Shown piece after piece: positions 7,792 to 15,384 of a stretch of 37,738 bases of DNA. Source of the DNA: Candidatus Sericytochromatia bacterium S15B-MN24 CBMW_12 (GTDB taxonomy: Bacteria; Cyanobacteriota; Sericytochromatia; S15B-MN24; UBA4093); contig DAZV01000040.1 of assembly GCA_002083825.1 (NCBI GenBank), forward strand, positions 1-37,738, given 5' to 3'. The stretch's first letter is position 1; each line of letters starts with the position of its first letter. The notes under the pieces are model-generated. The model did not search any database, was not told the origin of the DNA, and saw only the letters and a list, made by a program, of their open reading frames with translations. The translations under genes were made by a program, and so were the position numbers.

Positions 7792-8933
7792 AGCAGGTCT
7801 CGGTTTCGGCCCCCGCCAAGCTGGTCCTCACCGGGGAATACGCCGTTCTCGAGAGCGACGCCCTGGCCGTGGTGGCCGCCATCGACCGATACACCGAAGC
7901 CCACGTGACTCCCGCCGCCACCATGAGCCTCACCGCCCCTGCCCTCGACCTCGTGGACGCCCCCGCCACCTACGAAAACGGCCGCTGGAAACTGCAGGCC
8001 GCGCATCCCAAGGCGGCCTTCGTCTCGGAGGCTCTGAGCGCCACGCTGCATTACCTGGAAGGGCAGGGGACCCCCATCGTCCCCTTCCACCTCACCCTCT
8101 CACCCGCCCTCGCCGAAAACGGCATCAAGGTCGGGCTGGGCGGCAGCGCCGCGACGACCGTGGCGGCAGTCGCCGCGCTGCTTCTGGCGTTCGGGAGGCA
8201 TCATGATCCCGAGCTGGTGTATCGACTGGGGGCGATCGCCCACTTCCTGGCCCAGGGCTCCGGCTCGGGTATCGACGTCGCCGCCTCGGCTTTCGGCGGA
8301 GTGCTCGCATTCTCCAGCCACCATCCCGACTGGCTGGAGCGCCGGCTCGCCGAAGAACCCTCCCTCTCCGCCGTGATCGACGGCGAGTGGCCCCATCTCC
8401 GGCACCAACCCCTGCCCTGGCCCGCCTCCTGGAATCTCATGGTCGGCTGGACGGGCAACAGCGCCTCGACGCCCGCCTATTTGCAGTTGGTGGCCCACCT
8501 CAAGGCCGACGAGGATCCCCGTTACCGCGCATTCCTCGCCGAGATGCAAGCCTCCAGCCTCCGCCTGACGAACGGTCTGCGAACCTCCGACGCCCCACTT
8601 TGCCTTCAAGCCCTCGAACAAGGCCGCAACGCCCTGCTCATGCTGGAGCAAGCCCTGGGAGTCTCCCTCGAAACCCCCGAACTCGAGCGCCTCGTCGAGG
8701 CCGCCACGACATGCAAGACCATGGGAAAGCCGTCGGGAGCCGGTGGCGGGGACTGCGGGATCGCCCTGGCCTTCGATCCCGAGCAAGCCGCTTGCCTTCG
8801 CGAGGCCTGGGAACGCGTGGGGGTGCATCCTTTGAACCTGGCGATCGCCCCCTTCGGAGTCCGACGGACTCCCGACGAGAGACCTGACCTCATCCCGCCC
8901 GGTCGCTCCTCTGCTCCGCCCGAGGCCGAGTAA
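7785..8933 (+). CDS. mvaK2: Phosphomevalonate kinase
   Basis: A GHMP-family kinase of about 382 residues converting 5-phosphomevalonate to 5-diphosphomevalonate. SVSAPAKLVLTGEYAVL is the N-terminal motif. KVGLGGSAATTVA is the phosphate loop. GSGSGIDVAASAFGG and GKPSGAGGGDCGIAL are typical of bacterial phosphomevalonate kinases. A TTG at 7785 overlaps the mvaD stop region and has GGAG 8 bases upstream. It is preferred over the ATG at 7758, which lies inside mvaD and lacks a ribosome site. The last 44 bases overlap the convergent gene on the minus strand. With this gene the lower mevalonate pathway is complete. Confidence 0.92.
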   Translation: MLKQVSVSAPAKLVLTGEYAVLESDALAVVAAIDRYTEAHVTPAATMSLTAPALDLVDAPATYENGRWKLQAAHPKAAFVSEALSATLHYLEGQGTPIVPFHLTLSPALAENGIKVGLGGSAATTVAAVAALLLAFGRHHDPELVYRLGAIAHFLAQGSGSGIDVAASAFGGVLAFSSHHPDWLERRLAEEPSLSAVIDGEWPHLRHQPLPWPASWNLMVGWTGNSASTPAYLQLVAHLKADEDPRYRAFLAEMQASSLRLTNGLRTSDAPLCLQALEQGRNALLMLEQALGVSLETPELERLVEAATTCKTMGKPSGAGGGDCGIALAFDPEQAACLREAWERVGVHPLNLAIAPFGVRRTPDERPDLIPPGRSSAPPEAE

Positions 8934-9765
8934 CCTCGAAGCGAGCCGCGGGATAGGGCACACTGACACTCGGTTCCCCGCGACGATAGAGCACCGTGAT
9001 GGCCGACCCCTCGGGAAGATCCGCCGGAGGCGCCGCATGCCAGACGCGTCCCTCATGGGGCAACCCATCGTTGTCCAGGTAGCGGTAGCGCAGGCATCGT
9101 CCGCCGTACCATGGCTGCTCGATCTTCAGGACGTTCCCGAGCACCGGGCGACCGTGGGCCGCGAGCCGCCGGTGACGCCAATCCTCCAGGGTGATCCGCA
9201 ACGGGCGAACTGCCAGCAACATGATCCCCGCCGCCATGAAGCCGATCAGCGCGCGACGCTCCCAGGGAGCCACCGGCAGCACGTAGGCCATCGCGGCTAG
9301 CGCAGTCACCCCGACGCTCATCCGGGCCATGGCCTGAAAAGGTCGTTCGAACCCGACCCGCCTGTCCACGCGGCGAGGGGAAGGCTGAGCCAGTTCCTGC
9401 GGGCACCAGCCCGGTAAGCCTTCGACCCGATCCTCCTGCTCCCCGCGGTTTCCTCCCAGTTGCCTCAGGAACTCCCAGGCTTGCAGACTGCGATCCACCG
9501 CGAGGATCAGCCCCGCGATCCCGATCACCCCAAGCAACTCGGCCTCGATGGAGCCAAAGAGAAGGCCGACGATGCCCAGCACCACCATGCCCGCGCTCCC
9601 CGCGGCCAGCGCCAGCGTCCCGGTAAGATCCCGACGCCCCTGTTCCCGGGCATCGCTCAAGCCCCAGCCGCATGCGGGGCAGGTTCGAGGAACATAGAAA
9701 CTCAGCGCATGCAGGTCGAGCGGGGTCAGACACTCCGGACAGTGATGAGGGGAGTCGGGCCGCAT
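8890..9765 (-). CDS. Zinc-ribbon membrane protein of unknown function
   Basis: A 291-residue protein. The N terminus carries CPEC and CPAC pairs (Cys9, 12, 29, 32), a zinc ribbon. Two hydrophobic hairpins follow, about residues 50-88 (rich in Gly, Ala, Ile and Leu) and 150-185. The C-terminal part (about 200-270) has RPVLGNVLKIEQPWYGGRCL, YRYLDNDGLPHEGRVW and ITVLYRRGEPSVSV. That pattern recalls the DUF3592-type module, in which a soluble beta domain follows membrane helices. The start is well supported by GAGGAGG 5 bases upstream. Its 3' end overlaps the phosphomevalonate kinase gene by 44 bases. No function can be assigned. Confidence 0.75.
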   Translation of the reverse strand: MRPDSPHHCPECLTPLDLHALSFYVPRTCPACGWGLSDAREQGRRDLTGTLALAAGSAGMVVLGIVGLLFGSIEAELLGVIGIAGLILAVDRSLQAWEFLRQLGGNRGEQEDRVEGLPGWCPQELAQPSPRRVDRRVGFERPFQAMARMSVGVTALAAMAYVLPVAPWERRALIGFMAAGIMLLAVRPLRITLEDWRHRRLAAHGRPVLGNVLKIEQPWYGGRCLRYRYLDNDGLPHEGRVWHAAPPADLPEGSAITVLYRRGEPSVSVPYPAARFEVTRPRAEQRSDRAG

Positions 9766-9886
9766 GAAATCCTCCTCGGCAAACGGGGGGCCGCAATCAA
9801 CTTCGGGACAAGTTCCAGTCTGGCAGTTTCGGGTCCCGGCCGCATTTCCTGCGAGTTAAGGGCGTGTAAAACGGCAAGACCCCGGC

Positions 9887-9938
9887 TTGACAGGATCCCC
9901 GGCAAGAATTATGCTTATTGCAGTTGTATTACATTAAG
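9887..9938 (+). promoter_or_regulatory. Promoter and operator of the metal-import operon
   Basis: TTGACA (9887-9892), a 17-base spacer and TATGCT (9910-9915) form a good sigma-70-type promoter. Overlapping and just downstream is an imperfect dyad at 9914-9938 with the core TTGCAG-TTGTA-TTACAT (9918-9934). Seven of ten arm positions pair. The arrangement TTGCAA-N5-TTGCAA recurs before other metal genes in this window. A Fur-family repressor bound here would cover the -10 and the start point. AAGGA at 9936-9940 is the ribosome site of the ATG at 9947. Confidence 0.65.
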
Positions 9939-9946
9939 GAAAAACC

Positions 9947-11215
9947 ATGCCTCCGAAACGCCGATTGAACGCCCGTTACCCCGCAATGGTCCTCCGGTCC
10001 ATGGCCCTGCTTCCGCTGGCCTTCTCGCTCATGGCCACCACCCCGGCCCTGGCCCAACAAGCGTCCGATCCCACCGTCACCGACGAGAACGCTGCGGCCG
10101 ACGAGGATCAGGAGATCTGGGAGGCCCTTCAGGAGCCCACCCCGCCTTCGAAAGCCGCGCCGTCGAGCTCGGGTCCCTCGGGCCCAGGCCAAGGCATGAA
10201 TCCCGATATCAGCATCATCCTGGACGTGGCAGCAGCCGGGTTCAGTGACGCTCCCGATCAACTCGGCGGCCATGACCCCACCAAGAACGGCTTCCACCTC
10301 CAGCAGCTCGAGCTCAGCCTCGGTTCGGCCGTCGATCCCTACTGGCGCTTCGACGGCAACATCGTCTTCAGCCAGTTCGGCGTCGAAGTCGAAGAAGCCT
10401 ACGCAACCTCCACCTCCCTCCCCTCCAACCTCCAGCTACGCGCCGGCCAGTTCCTGACCCGCTTCGGTCGCATCAACTCCACCCACCCCCACTCCTGGGA
10501 TTTCGTGGACCAGCCCCTGGTGCTCGGGAAATTCTTCGGAGGCGAGGGAAACCGCGGAGTGGGGACCGAACTGTCCTGGCTGTCGCCCTTGCCCTGGTAC
10601 CTGGAAGTGGTCGGATCCGCCTCGGAGGCCCAAGGCGGATCCACGGCCCGCAGCTTCTTCGGAGCGAACGATCTAGGAGTCCAGAGCGTGGCGGACTTGC
10701 AGGCGACCGGCGCGGTCAAGCAGTTCTTTCCGTTCGGCCCGGACTGGTCGCTCGCGTGGGGGCTTTCGGGAGCTTTCGGTCCCAACTCCACGGGTCGAAC
10801 CAACCGCAGCGAGATCTACGGCACCGACCTTTACCTCAAGTACCGCCCCCTGAGCGACGGAGACTGGACCACCATCTCTCTCACCACCGAGGCCATGGCG
10901 CGCCGCCGTCAGGTCCCCTCGGGAGTCCTCAGCGACGAAGGCCTATACACCACGCTCTTCTGGCGCTTCGACCAACTCTGGGGCGCCGCCCTCCGCCACG
11001 AGGCCGTCACCGGAGTCGCCGGCGACACGCTCGATCCCGAGTGGACCGGACTGCGACAACGAACGAGTGCCAACTTGACCTACTGGCCGACCGAATTCTC
11101 CCGAATCCGGCTCCAGGCCAGCGCCGATGCCCCCGAATGGAAGGCCAAACCGATCTACGGCGTCTTCCTCGCCTTCGAAACCGTCATCGGGGCGCACGGC
11201 CCCCATCGCTTCTGA
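9947..11215 (+). CDS. Predicted outer-membrane barrel protein of the metal-import operon
   Basis: A 422-residue exported protein. A long signal peptide (hydrophobic core MALLPLAFSLMATTPALAQQ) is followed by an acidic, Pro/Ser-rich linker to about residue 85. Alternating polar and aromatic strands then run to a C-terminal ...FETVIGAHGPHRF. Segments such as QLELSLGSAVDPYWRFDGNI, LQLRAGQFLTRFGRINSTHP and TDLYLKYRPL are typical of porin-like barrels. TonB-box and plug domains are not visible, so it resembles a porin more than a TonB receptor. It is the first gene of an operon with znuA, znuC and znuB homologs and lies behind a metal-type operator. A role in zinc or another metal crossing the outer membrane is inferred. 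Confidence 0.75.
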   Translation: MPPKRRLNARYPAMVLRSMALLPLAFSLMATTPALAQQASDPTVTDENAAADEDQEIWEALQEPTPPSKAAPSSSGPSGPGQGMNPDISIILDVAAAGFSDAPDQLGGHDPTKNGFHLQQLELSLGSAVDPYWRFDGNIVFSQFGVEVEEAYATSTSLPSNLQLRAGQFLTRFGRINSTHPHSWDFVDQPLVLGKFFGGEGNRGVGTELSWLSPLPWYLEVVGSASEAQGGSTARSFFGANDLGVQSVADLQATGAVKQFFPFGPDWSLAWGLSGAFGPNSTGRTNRSEIYGTDLYLKYRPLSDGDWTTISLTTEAMARRRQVPSGVLSDEGLYTTLFWRFDQLWGAALRHEAVTGVAGDTLDPEWTGLRQRTSANLTYWPTEFSRIRLQASADAPEWKAKPIYGVFLAFETVIGAHGPHRF

Positions 11216-11241
11216 GCTGTATCGCCCCGCTAGGAGACCCC

Positions 11242-12165
11242 ATGCGCAAATCATATTTCTGGCTTCTATTTTGTAGCCTCATGCTCGTCCCGAGCCTCGC
11301 CGAGGCCAAGGTCCGCGTCGTCGCAACCCTGCCGACCCTGGCGTCGATCGTCCGGGAAGTCGGAGGCGACGACGTCGAAGTCACCTCCCTCGCCTATCCC
11401 ACCCAGGACGCCCACTTCGTCGACGCCCGCCCTCACCTGATCCTCCAGCTCAACAAGGCCGACATGCTCGTCGTCAACGGCTCCGAACTGGAAATCGGCT
11501 GGCTCCCGGTCTTGCTGACCGGCGCCCGAAATCCTCGCATCCAGCCGGGCTCTCTGGGCCACCTGGACGGATCGACCCTCGTCCCCCTGAAGGAGATCCC
11601 CCACCATAAGGTCGACCGCAGTCAGGGCGACATCCACCCCGGCGGCAATCCCCACTACCTCACGGACCCCCGCAACGGCGGAAAGGTCGCCCTGGGCGTC
11701 GCCGCAAAGCTCGGCGCCATCGACCCCGCCAACCGCGGCGACTACCTCAAGCGCGCCAAGACCCTCGATCAGAAGGCCTCGATGCTCGCCGATCGGGAGC
11801 GCAAGCGCTTCCTCTCGATTCCGGCCGCCCGGCGTCACGTCGTGACCTACCACCAGTCCTGGATCTACTTCATGGAGTGGCTGAGCCTCGAGGAAATCGG
11901 CACCATCGAGCCCAAACCGGGCATCCCGCCCGCTCCCGCGCATGTCTCGGGGCTGCTCACCCACATGAGAAAGGTTCATACCGACGCCATCCTGCAAGAA
12001 GCCTACTACTCCTCGCGCATCGGTAAACTGCTCTCCGAAAAGGCCGGAGTTCCCCTGGTCGTCCTTCCCGGCGGCGCCGACTTCGAACGCGGCCAGTCCT
12101 ACCAGGACTACATGGAAGTCCTGACGAGCAAGATCTTCGCCGCCATCACGGAGGCCAAGCCATGA
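11242..12165 (+). CDS. znuA: ZnuA-like metal ABC transporter substrate-binding protein
   Basis: A 307-residue periplasmic binding protein of the cluster A-I (zinc/manganese) family. A signal peptide (FWLLFCSLMLVPSLAEA) precedes VRVVATLPTLASIVREVGGD. Likely metal ligands are the His in QDAHFVDARP, in GNPHYLTDP and in TYHQSWIYF. These correspond to the three His ligands of ZnuA proteins. PGIPPAPAHVSGL is also typical. The long His/Asp-rich loop of some ZnuA proteins is absent; only a short HHKVDRSQGDIHPGG stretch remains. The ATG at 11242 follows TAGGAGA. It lies 26 bases after the barrel gene and overlaps the next gene by ATGA. Zinc is the likeliest cargo, but manganese or nickel cannot be excluded. 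Confidence 0.88.
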   Translation: MRKSYFWLLFCSLMLVPSLAEAKVRVVATLPTLASIVREVGGDDVEVTSLAYPTQDAHFVDARPHLILQLNKADMLVVNGSELEIGWLPVLLTGARNPRIQPGSLGHLDGSTLVPLKEIPHHKVDRSQGDIHPGGNPHYLTDPRNGGKVALGVAAKLGAIDPANRGDYLKRAKTLDQKASMLADRERKRFLSIPAARRHVVTYHQSWIYFMEWLSLEEIGTIEPKPGIPPAPAHVSGLLTHMRKVHTDAILQEAYYSSRIGKLLSEKAGVPLVVLPGGADFERGQSYQDYMEVLTSKIFAAITEAKP

Positions 12166-12986
12166 TCCGCGCCTTACCCCTCCTCGTGGCCCTCGGGATC
12201 GCCGGCTGTACTTTCCAACCCGGCGTCTCCTTCGGGACGCTCGCGGGCGCCACCCTCGAAGCCGGCTTCCAACCCCCAGCCTCGCGGCTGGATGACGCCG
12301 GCCGCATCAAGACCGATTCCGGCTACCGAATCCGGATCGACTCCCTGAGCCTCGTGCCTCGACAACTCGACTTCCAGGAAACGTCGGGCAGCGCGGGCGC
12401 CGGCGGAAGCTTCGATCCCGCCAACCCTCCCGCGGGCTACTCGCTCTGCCACGGGGGCCACTGTCACCGCGACGACGGAGCCCTGATCGCCTACGAGGAC
12501 ATCGAGGCCGAGCTATCCGGCGGCGGCGTCAAGACCGTCACCGCCCTGAGCCTGCCCATCGAAAGCCCCTTCGACCTTCTCAAGGGCGCATCGACCGTCG
12601 CGCTCACGCAGGCCAAACCCAGCCATTCACTGGATCGCGGCAAATGGTCGAAAGCGTCTCTTCAACTCGCGACCCTGTCGGCCAGCGGTTCGGTCGAAGA
12701 TCCCACCGCCATGAATCGCCTTGACGGCCAAGCCCGCGACTTTTCCCTCACCCTCAGCCCCGACGCCTTCAGCCAGAAGATCGACGTGAAAATCGATCGC
12801 GAGAACGGCGAAAAGCTCGCCATCGCCGCGACCTTCACCCTCAGCGAGAAGCTCTGGGACGGCATCGAATTCCAGACCCTCGCAGCCACGGCGGGAACGC
12901 TCATGCTCGATCAGCATGCGGCCACGCGCCAGCAACTCGCCGAGAACCTTTCCAGCAGCCCGTTAACGGTCAAGTTCACCCGTTAA
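12162..12986 (+). CDS. Lipoprotein of unknown function within the zinc import operon
   Basis: A 274-residue protein with a lipoprotein signal peptide (LLVALGIAGC, Cys16). No known domain is recognised. The mature part is predicted to be mainly beta strand. One notable stretch, SLCHGGHCHRDDG near residues 98-110, clusters two Cys and three His and could bind a metal. YEDIEAEL and SLPIESPFDLL follow. The gene overlaps znuA by ATGA, so it is translationally coupled to the binding protein. A periplasmic metal-handling or assembly role beside ZnuA is inferred from position and the Cys/His cluster only. Confidence 0.7.
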   Translation: MIRALPLLVALGIAGCTFQPGVSFGTLAGATLEAGFQPPASRLDDAGRIKTDSGYRIRIDSLSLVPRQLDFQETSGSAGAGGSFDPANPPAGYSLCHGGHCHRDDGALIAYEDIEAELSGGGVKTVTALSLPIESPFDLLKGASTVALTQAKPSHSLDRGKWSKASLQLATLSASGSVEDPTAMNRLDGQARDFSLTLSPDAFSQKIDVKIDRENGEKLAIAATFTLSEKLWDGIEFQTLAATAGTLMLDQHAATRQQLAENLSSSPLTVKFTR

Positions 12987-13017
12987 GCCTTCCACCGCAA
13001 CACTTAGGAGACCGCTC

Positions 13018-13569
13018 ATGTTGAAACGCCACCGCTTCGCCGCCCCCCTCGCGGCCGTCGTCCTCACCTCCGGCCTCGTCCTGGCCGGTTGCCAACTGCT
13101 GCCCGGCAGCACCGTCAATCCGAAACCCAGCGCCAGCACCGTCACGCTCCCCGAAGCGGACGTCGAGGCCTGCGAGCACATGAGCGAAGGTCCCGCCATC
13201 GCCGTCACCGCGGTCGCCGACAATGCAACCCCTCCCGACGTGAGCGAAGGGCACAAGCGCTACGACATCGGTCTCGTCGCCGACAATGCACAGTATGCGG
13301 GCAAAGTCCTGTACAATAGCAGTGAAGAGACCGACTACGTCCTGTTCTTCGACCAAGACGTGAGCCTCGATGTCAGGAACGCCGACAATCAGAGCGTCGA
13401 AATCGAAGCGAGCGCCAGCTCCTCGGTCGCTTGTGGCACCATCAAGGCCCGCTACGTCGTTCCCCTCGGCGTCGGTCCTTTCACCCTCAATCTGGGCCCC
13501 ACGGCCGCTGCTACCGTGAGCCTGGTCATCGAAGAAGCCGCCCACGAGGAGCATGAAAACGACCACTAG
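13018..13569 (+). CDS. Small lipoprotein of unknown function within the zinc import operon
   Basis: A 183-residue protein with a clear lipobox (LVLAGC, Cys24). The mature sequence is acidic with predicted beta strands, and the last residues, HEEHENDH, could bind a divalent metal. A CEHMSEG motif lies near residue 52 and another Cys near 138. No family is recognised. TAGGAG precedes the ATG by 8 bases. It overlaps the ATPase gene by 17 bases, so it belongs to the transporter operon. It is distinct in sequence from the upstream lipoprotein. Confidence 0.68.
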   Translation: MLKRHRFAAPLAAVVLTSGLVLAGCQLLPGSTVNPKPSASTVTLPEADVEACEHMSEGPAIAVTAVADNATPPDVSEGHKRYDIGLVADNAQYAGKVLYNSSEETDYVLFFDQDVSLDVRNADNQSVEIEASASSSVACGTIKARYVVPLGVGPFTLNLGPTAAATVSLVIEEAAHEEHENDH

Positions 13570-14338
13570 CCACCTGACCGAGCCCAAGGCCCTGTTGACG
13601 ACCGAGTTCCTCTCGGTCGGATACGGGGGAGCCCCGGTGCTCCCCCCGCTAACCTTCTCCGTGCGCTCCGGCGAACTCTGGGTGCTCGCCGGGCGTAACG
13701 GCTCCGGCAAATCCACCCTGCTCCGGACCATTCTGGGCTTGCTGCCCCCGGTCGCCGGCACGCTTTCGCGCCCGCCCGCCACCAGCATCGCCTACCTGCC
13801 CCAGGTTCAGAGCCTGGACCCCATCGTTCCGATGCGCGTCTGGGACATCGTGGCCGAGGGGGTGGAATCCGGCTGGTCCTTCCTCAGGCTGCGGCTCACC
13901 GCGGCTCAGAAGGATCGGATTTCCGAGGCCCTCGAACGCACAGGAACCGAAGGCCTCGCCAAGCGCTCCTTCGCGGAACTCTCCGAAGGCCAGAAGCAAC
14001 GCGTGCTCCTCGCGCGCGCCATCGCCTCCTCCCCTCAGCTGCTGTTGCTCGACGAGCCCACCTCGTCGATGGACCTCAAGGCGGAAGAAGAGGCGATCGC
14101 CCGGATCGACGGCCTGCGCCGCGAACTGGGAACCGCCGTGATCCTGGTCAGCCACCATCTGCCGGCAGCCATCAAGGCCGCCGACCACATCCTCTTCGTG
14201 GACGCCGAGCACCAGGGCATCGCCGCCGGCGGCGTCCAGGAGGTTCTCGCCGATCCCATCTTCCATCGCCAGTTCGCCGGCCTCACCCGAGACCTCTGCG
14301 TGGACATGCTGAAAGACGGTCACCGCCATGACGCCTAG
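13553..14338 (+). CDS. znuC: Zinc/manganese-type ABC transporter ATPase
   Basis: A 261-residue ATP-binding protein. Walker A is GRNGSGKST (about 48-56). The Q-loop region is IAYLPQVQSLD. The signature is FAELSEGQKQRVLLARA, followed by Walker B LLLLDEPTSSMD and the H-loop VSHH. The spacing and the LPQ motif fit the ZnuC/MntB group. It is encoded between the lipoprotein gene (17-base overlap) and the permease gene (11-base overlap). It powers metal uptake through the ZnuB-like permease. Confidence 0.92.
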   Translation: MKTTTSHLTEPKALLTTEFLSVGYGGAPVLPPLTFSVRSGELWVLAGRNGSGKSTLLRTILGLLPPVAGTLSRPPATSIAYLPQVQSLDPIVPMRVWDIVAEGVESGWSFLRLRLTAAQKDRISEALERTGTEGLAKRSFAELSEGQKQRVLLARAIASSPQLLLLDEPTSSMDLKAEEEAIARIDGLRRELGTAVILVSHHLPAAIKAADHILFVDAEHQGIAAGGVQEVLADPIFHRQFAGLTRDLCVDMLKDGHRHDA

Positions 14339-15203
14339 CTGGATCGACTTCATCGCAGGCTGGGAGCTCTTCCGCGACCCCATCCTTTGCGGCCTCGTCG
14401 CCGGAGCCGCCCTCGGCATGCTGGGGGTCTTCATCGTGCTCCGCCGGATGGTCTTCATCTCGGCGGCCCTTTCTCAAGCGGCGGGTCTCGGGGTCGCCCT
14501 CTCCTTCTTCGCCCAGATCCACCTGGGTCTCGTGGGCTACTGGGTCGATCCGCGCCTGGGCGCATTGGTCTTGACCTTCGCCGCAGCCTACCTGCTTCGG
14601 CTCGAGCCGCGCGGGCGCCTGACGCGAGAAGGCATGCTCGGTCTCGCCTACCTCGTGGGCGCGGCGGGCACGCTGATGGTCGGCACCCGAATTTCCCAGG
14701 AAGCTCACGATATCCAGGCGATCCTGTTCGGGACCGGCGTCTTGGTTCGTCCCAGCGACACGACCTGGGTGCTGGGATCGGCGGCGCTGATCTTCCTGGT
14801 GGTGCTTTGGTGGCGGCGCGGGCTGATCTTCGCGAGCTTCGACCCGGACGGGGCGAGGGTTCGCGGGTTGCCGACGACGCTTTTGAGCCTGGTGATTTTG
14901 GGGGCGATCGCGTTGATGGTATCCATCGCGACGCGGGCCCTGGGGGCGTTGCCGGTCTTCGCGTTCAGCATCTTGCCGGCGATCGCCGCCATCGCGCTGG
15001 CTCCTAGCCCCACGGTGGCCCTGATCCTGGCGGCCTGCTTCGGCGCCCTAGGGGGTGTCGGCGGCTACCTGCTGGCCTTCTTCGGCCAATTCCCGGTCGG
15101 CGCGAGCCAGACGCTGGTCTGCGCCATCTTGGCGGGCGCTGCCTGGGGCATTCGTTCGCTCTTGAGCCCCCGCTCCTCACGTCGGTCCGTTCCCCAAGCT
15201 TAG
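14328..15203 (+). CDS. znuB: ZnuB-like metal ABC transporter permease
   Basis: A 291-residue integral membrane protein of the ABC-3 family. The early GLVAGAALGMLGVFIVLRRM segment and SAALSQAAGLGVAL are characteristic. Further membrane segments include the region near 95-115, LGSAALIFLVVLWWRRGL and the C-terminal pair around FAFSILPAIAAIALA and LILAACFGALGGVGGYLLA. About eight to nine helices are likely, usual for ZnuB. It is the last gene of the operon, followed by a strong perfect palindrome. Confidence 0.92.
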   Translation: MTPSWIDFIAGWELFRDPILCGLVAGAALGMLGVFIVLRRMVFISAALSQAAGLGVALSFFAQIHLGLVGYWVDPRLGALVLTFAAAYLLRLEPRGRLTREGMLGLAYLVGAAGTLMVGTRISQEAHDIQAILFGTGVLVRPSDTTWVLGSAALIFLVVLWWRRGLIFASFDPDGARVRGLPTTLLSLVILGAIALMVSIATRALGALPVFAFSILPAIAAIALAPSPTVALILAACFGALGGVGGYLLAFFGQFPVGASQTLVCAILAGAAWGIRSLLSPRSSRRSVPQA

Positions 15204-15316
15204 AACGGCACCTGGCAACTCTAGGGGGGCTGCGGCTGATGGCGGTTCCTGTAGGCAGTGCTGCAAACTCAGCCGCTTGATGGCCTTCAAGACTTACGGC
15301 CAGACTTCCCATGATT

Positions 15317-15364
15317 CGTACGACGAGAGGCGGGCCCCAATTGGGGCCCGCCTCTCGTCGTACG
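15317..15364. terminator. Perfect 48-bp palindrome between convergent genes
   Basis: Positions 15317-15340 are perfectly complementary to 15341-15364, with no spacer at the centre (CCAATTGG). The hairpin lies between the ends of znuB and the convergent phospholipase gene. There is no T-tract on either side, so a classical intrinsic terminator is not certain; a bidirectional terminator is the simplest reading. Confidence 0.6.
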
Positions 15365-15384
15365 CTGCCTAGCTTGTTCGGGGT

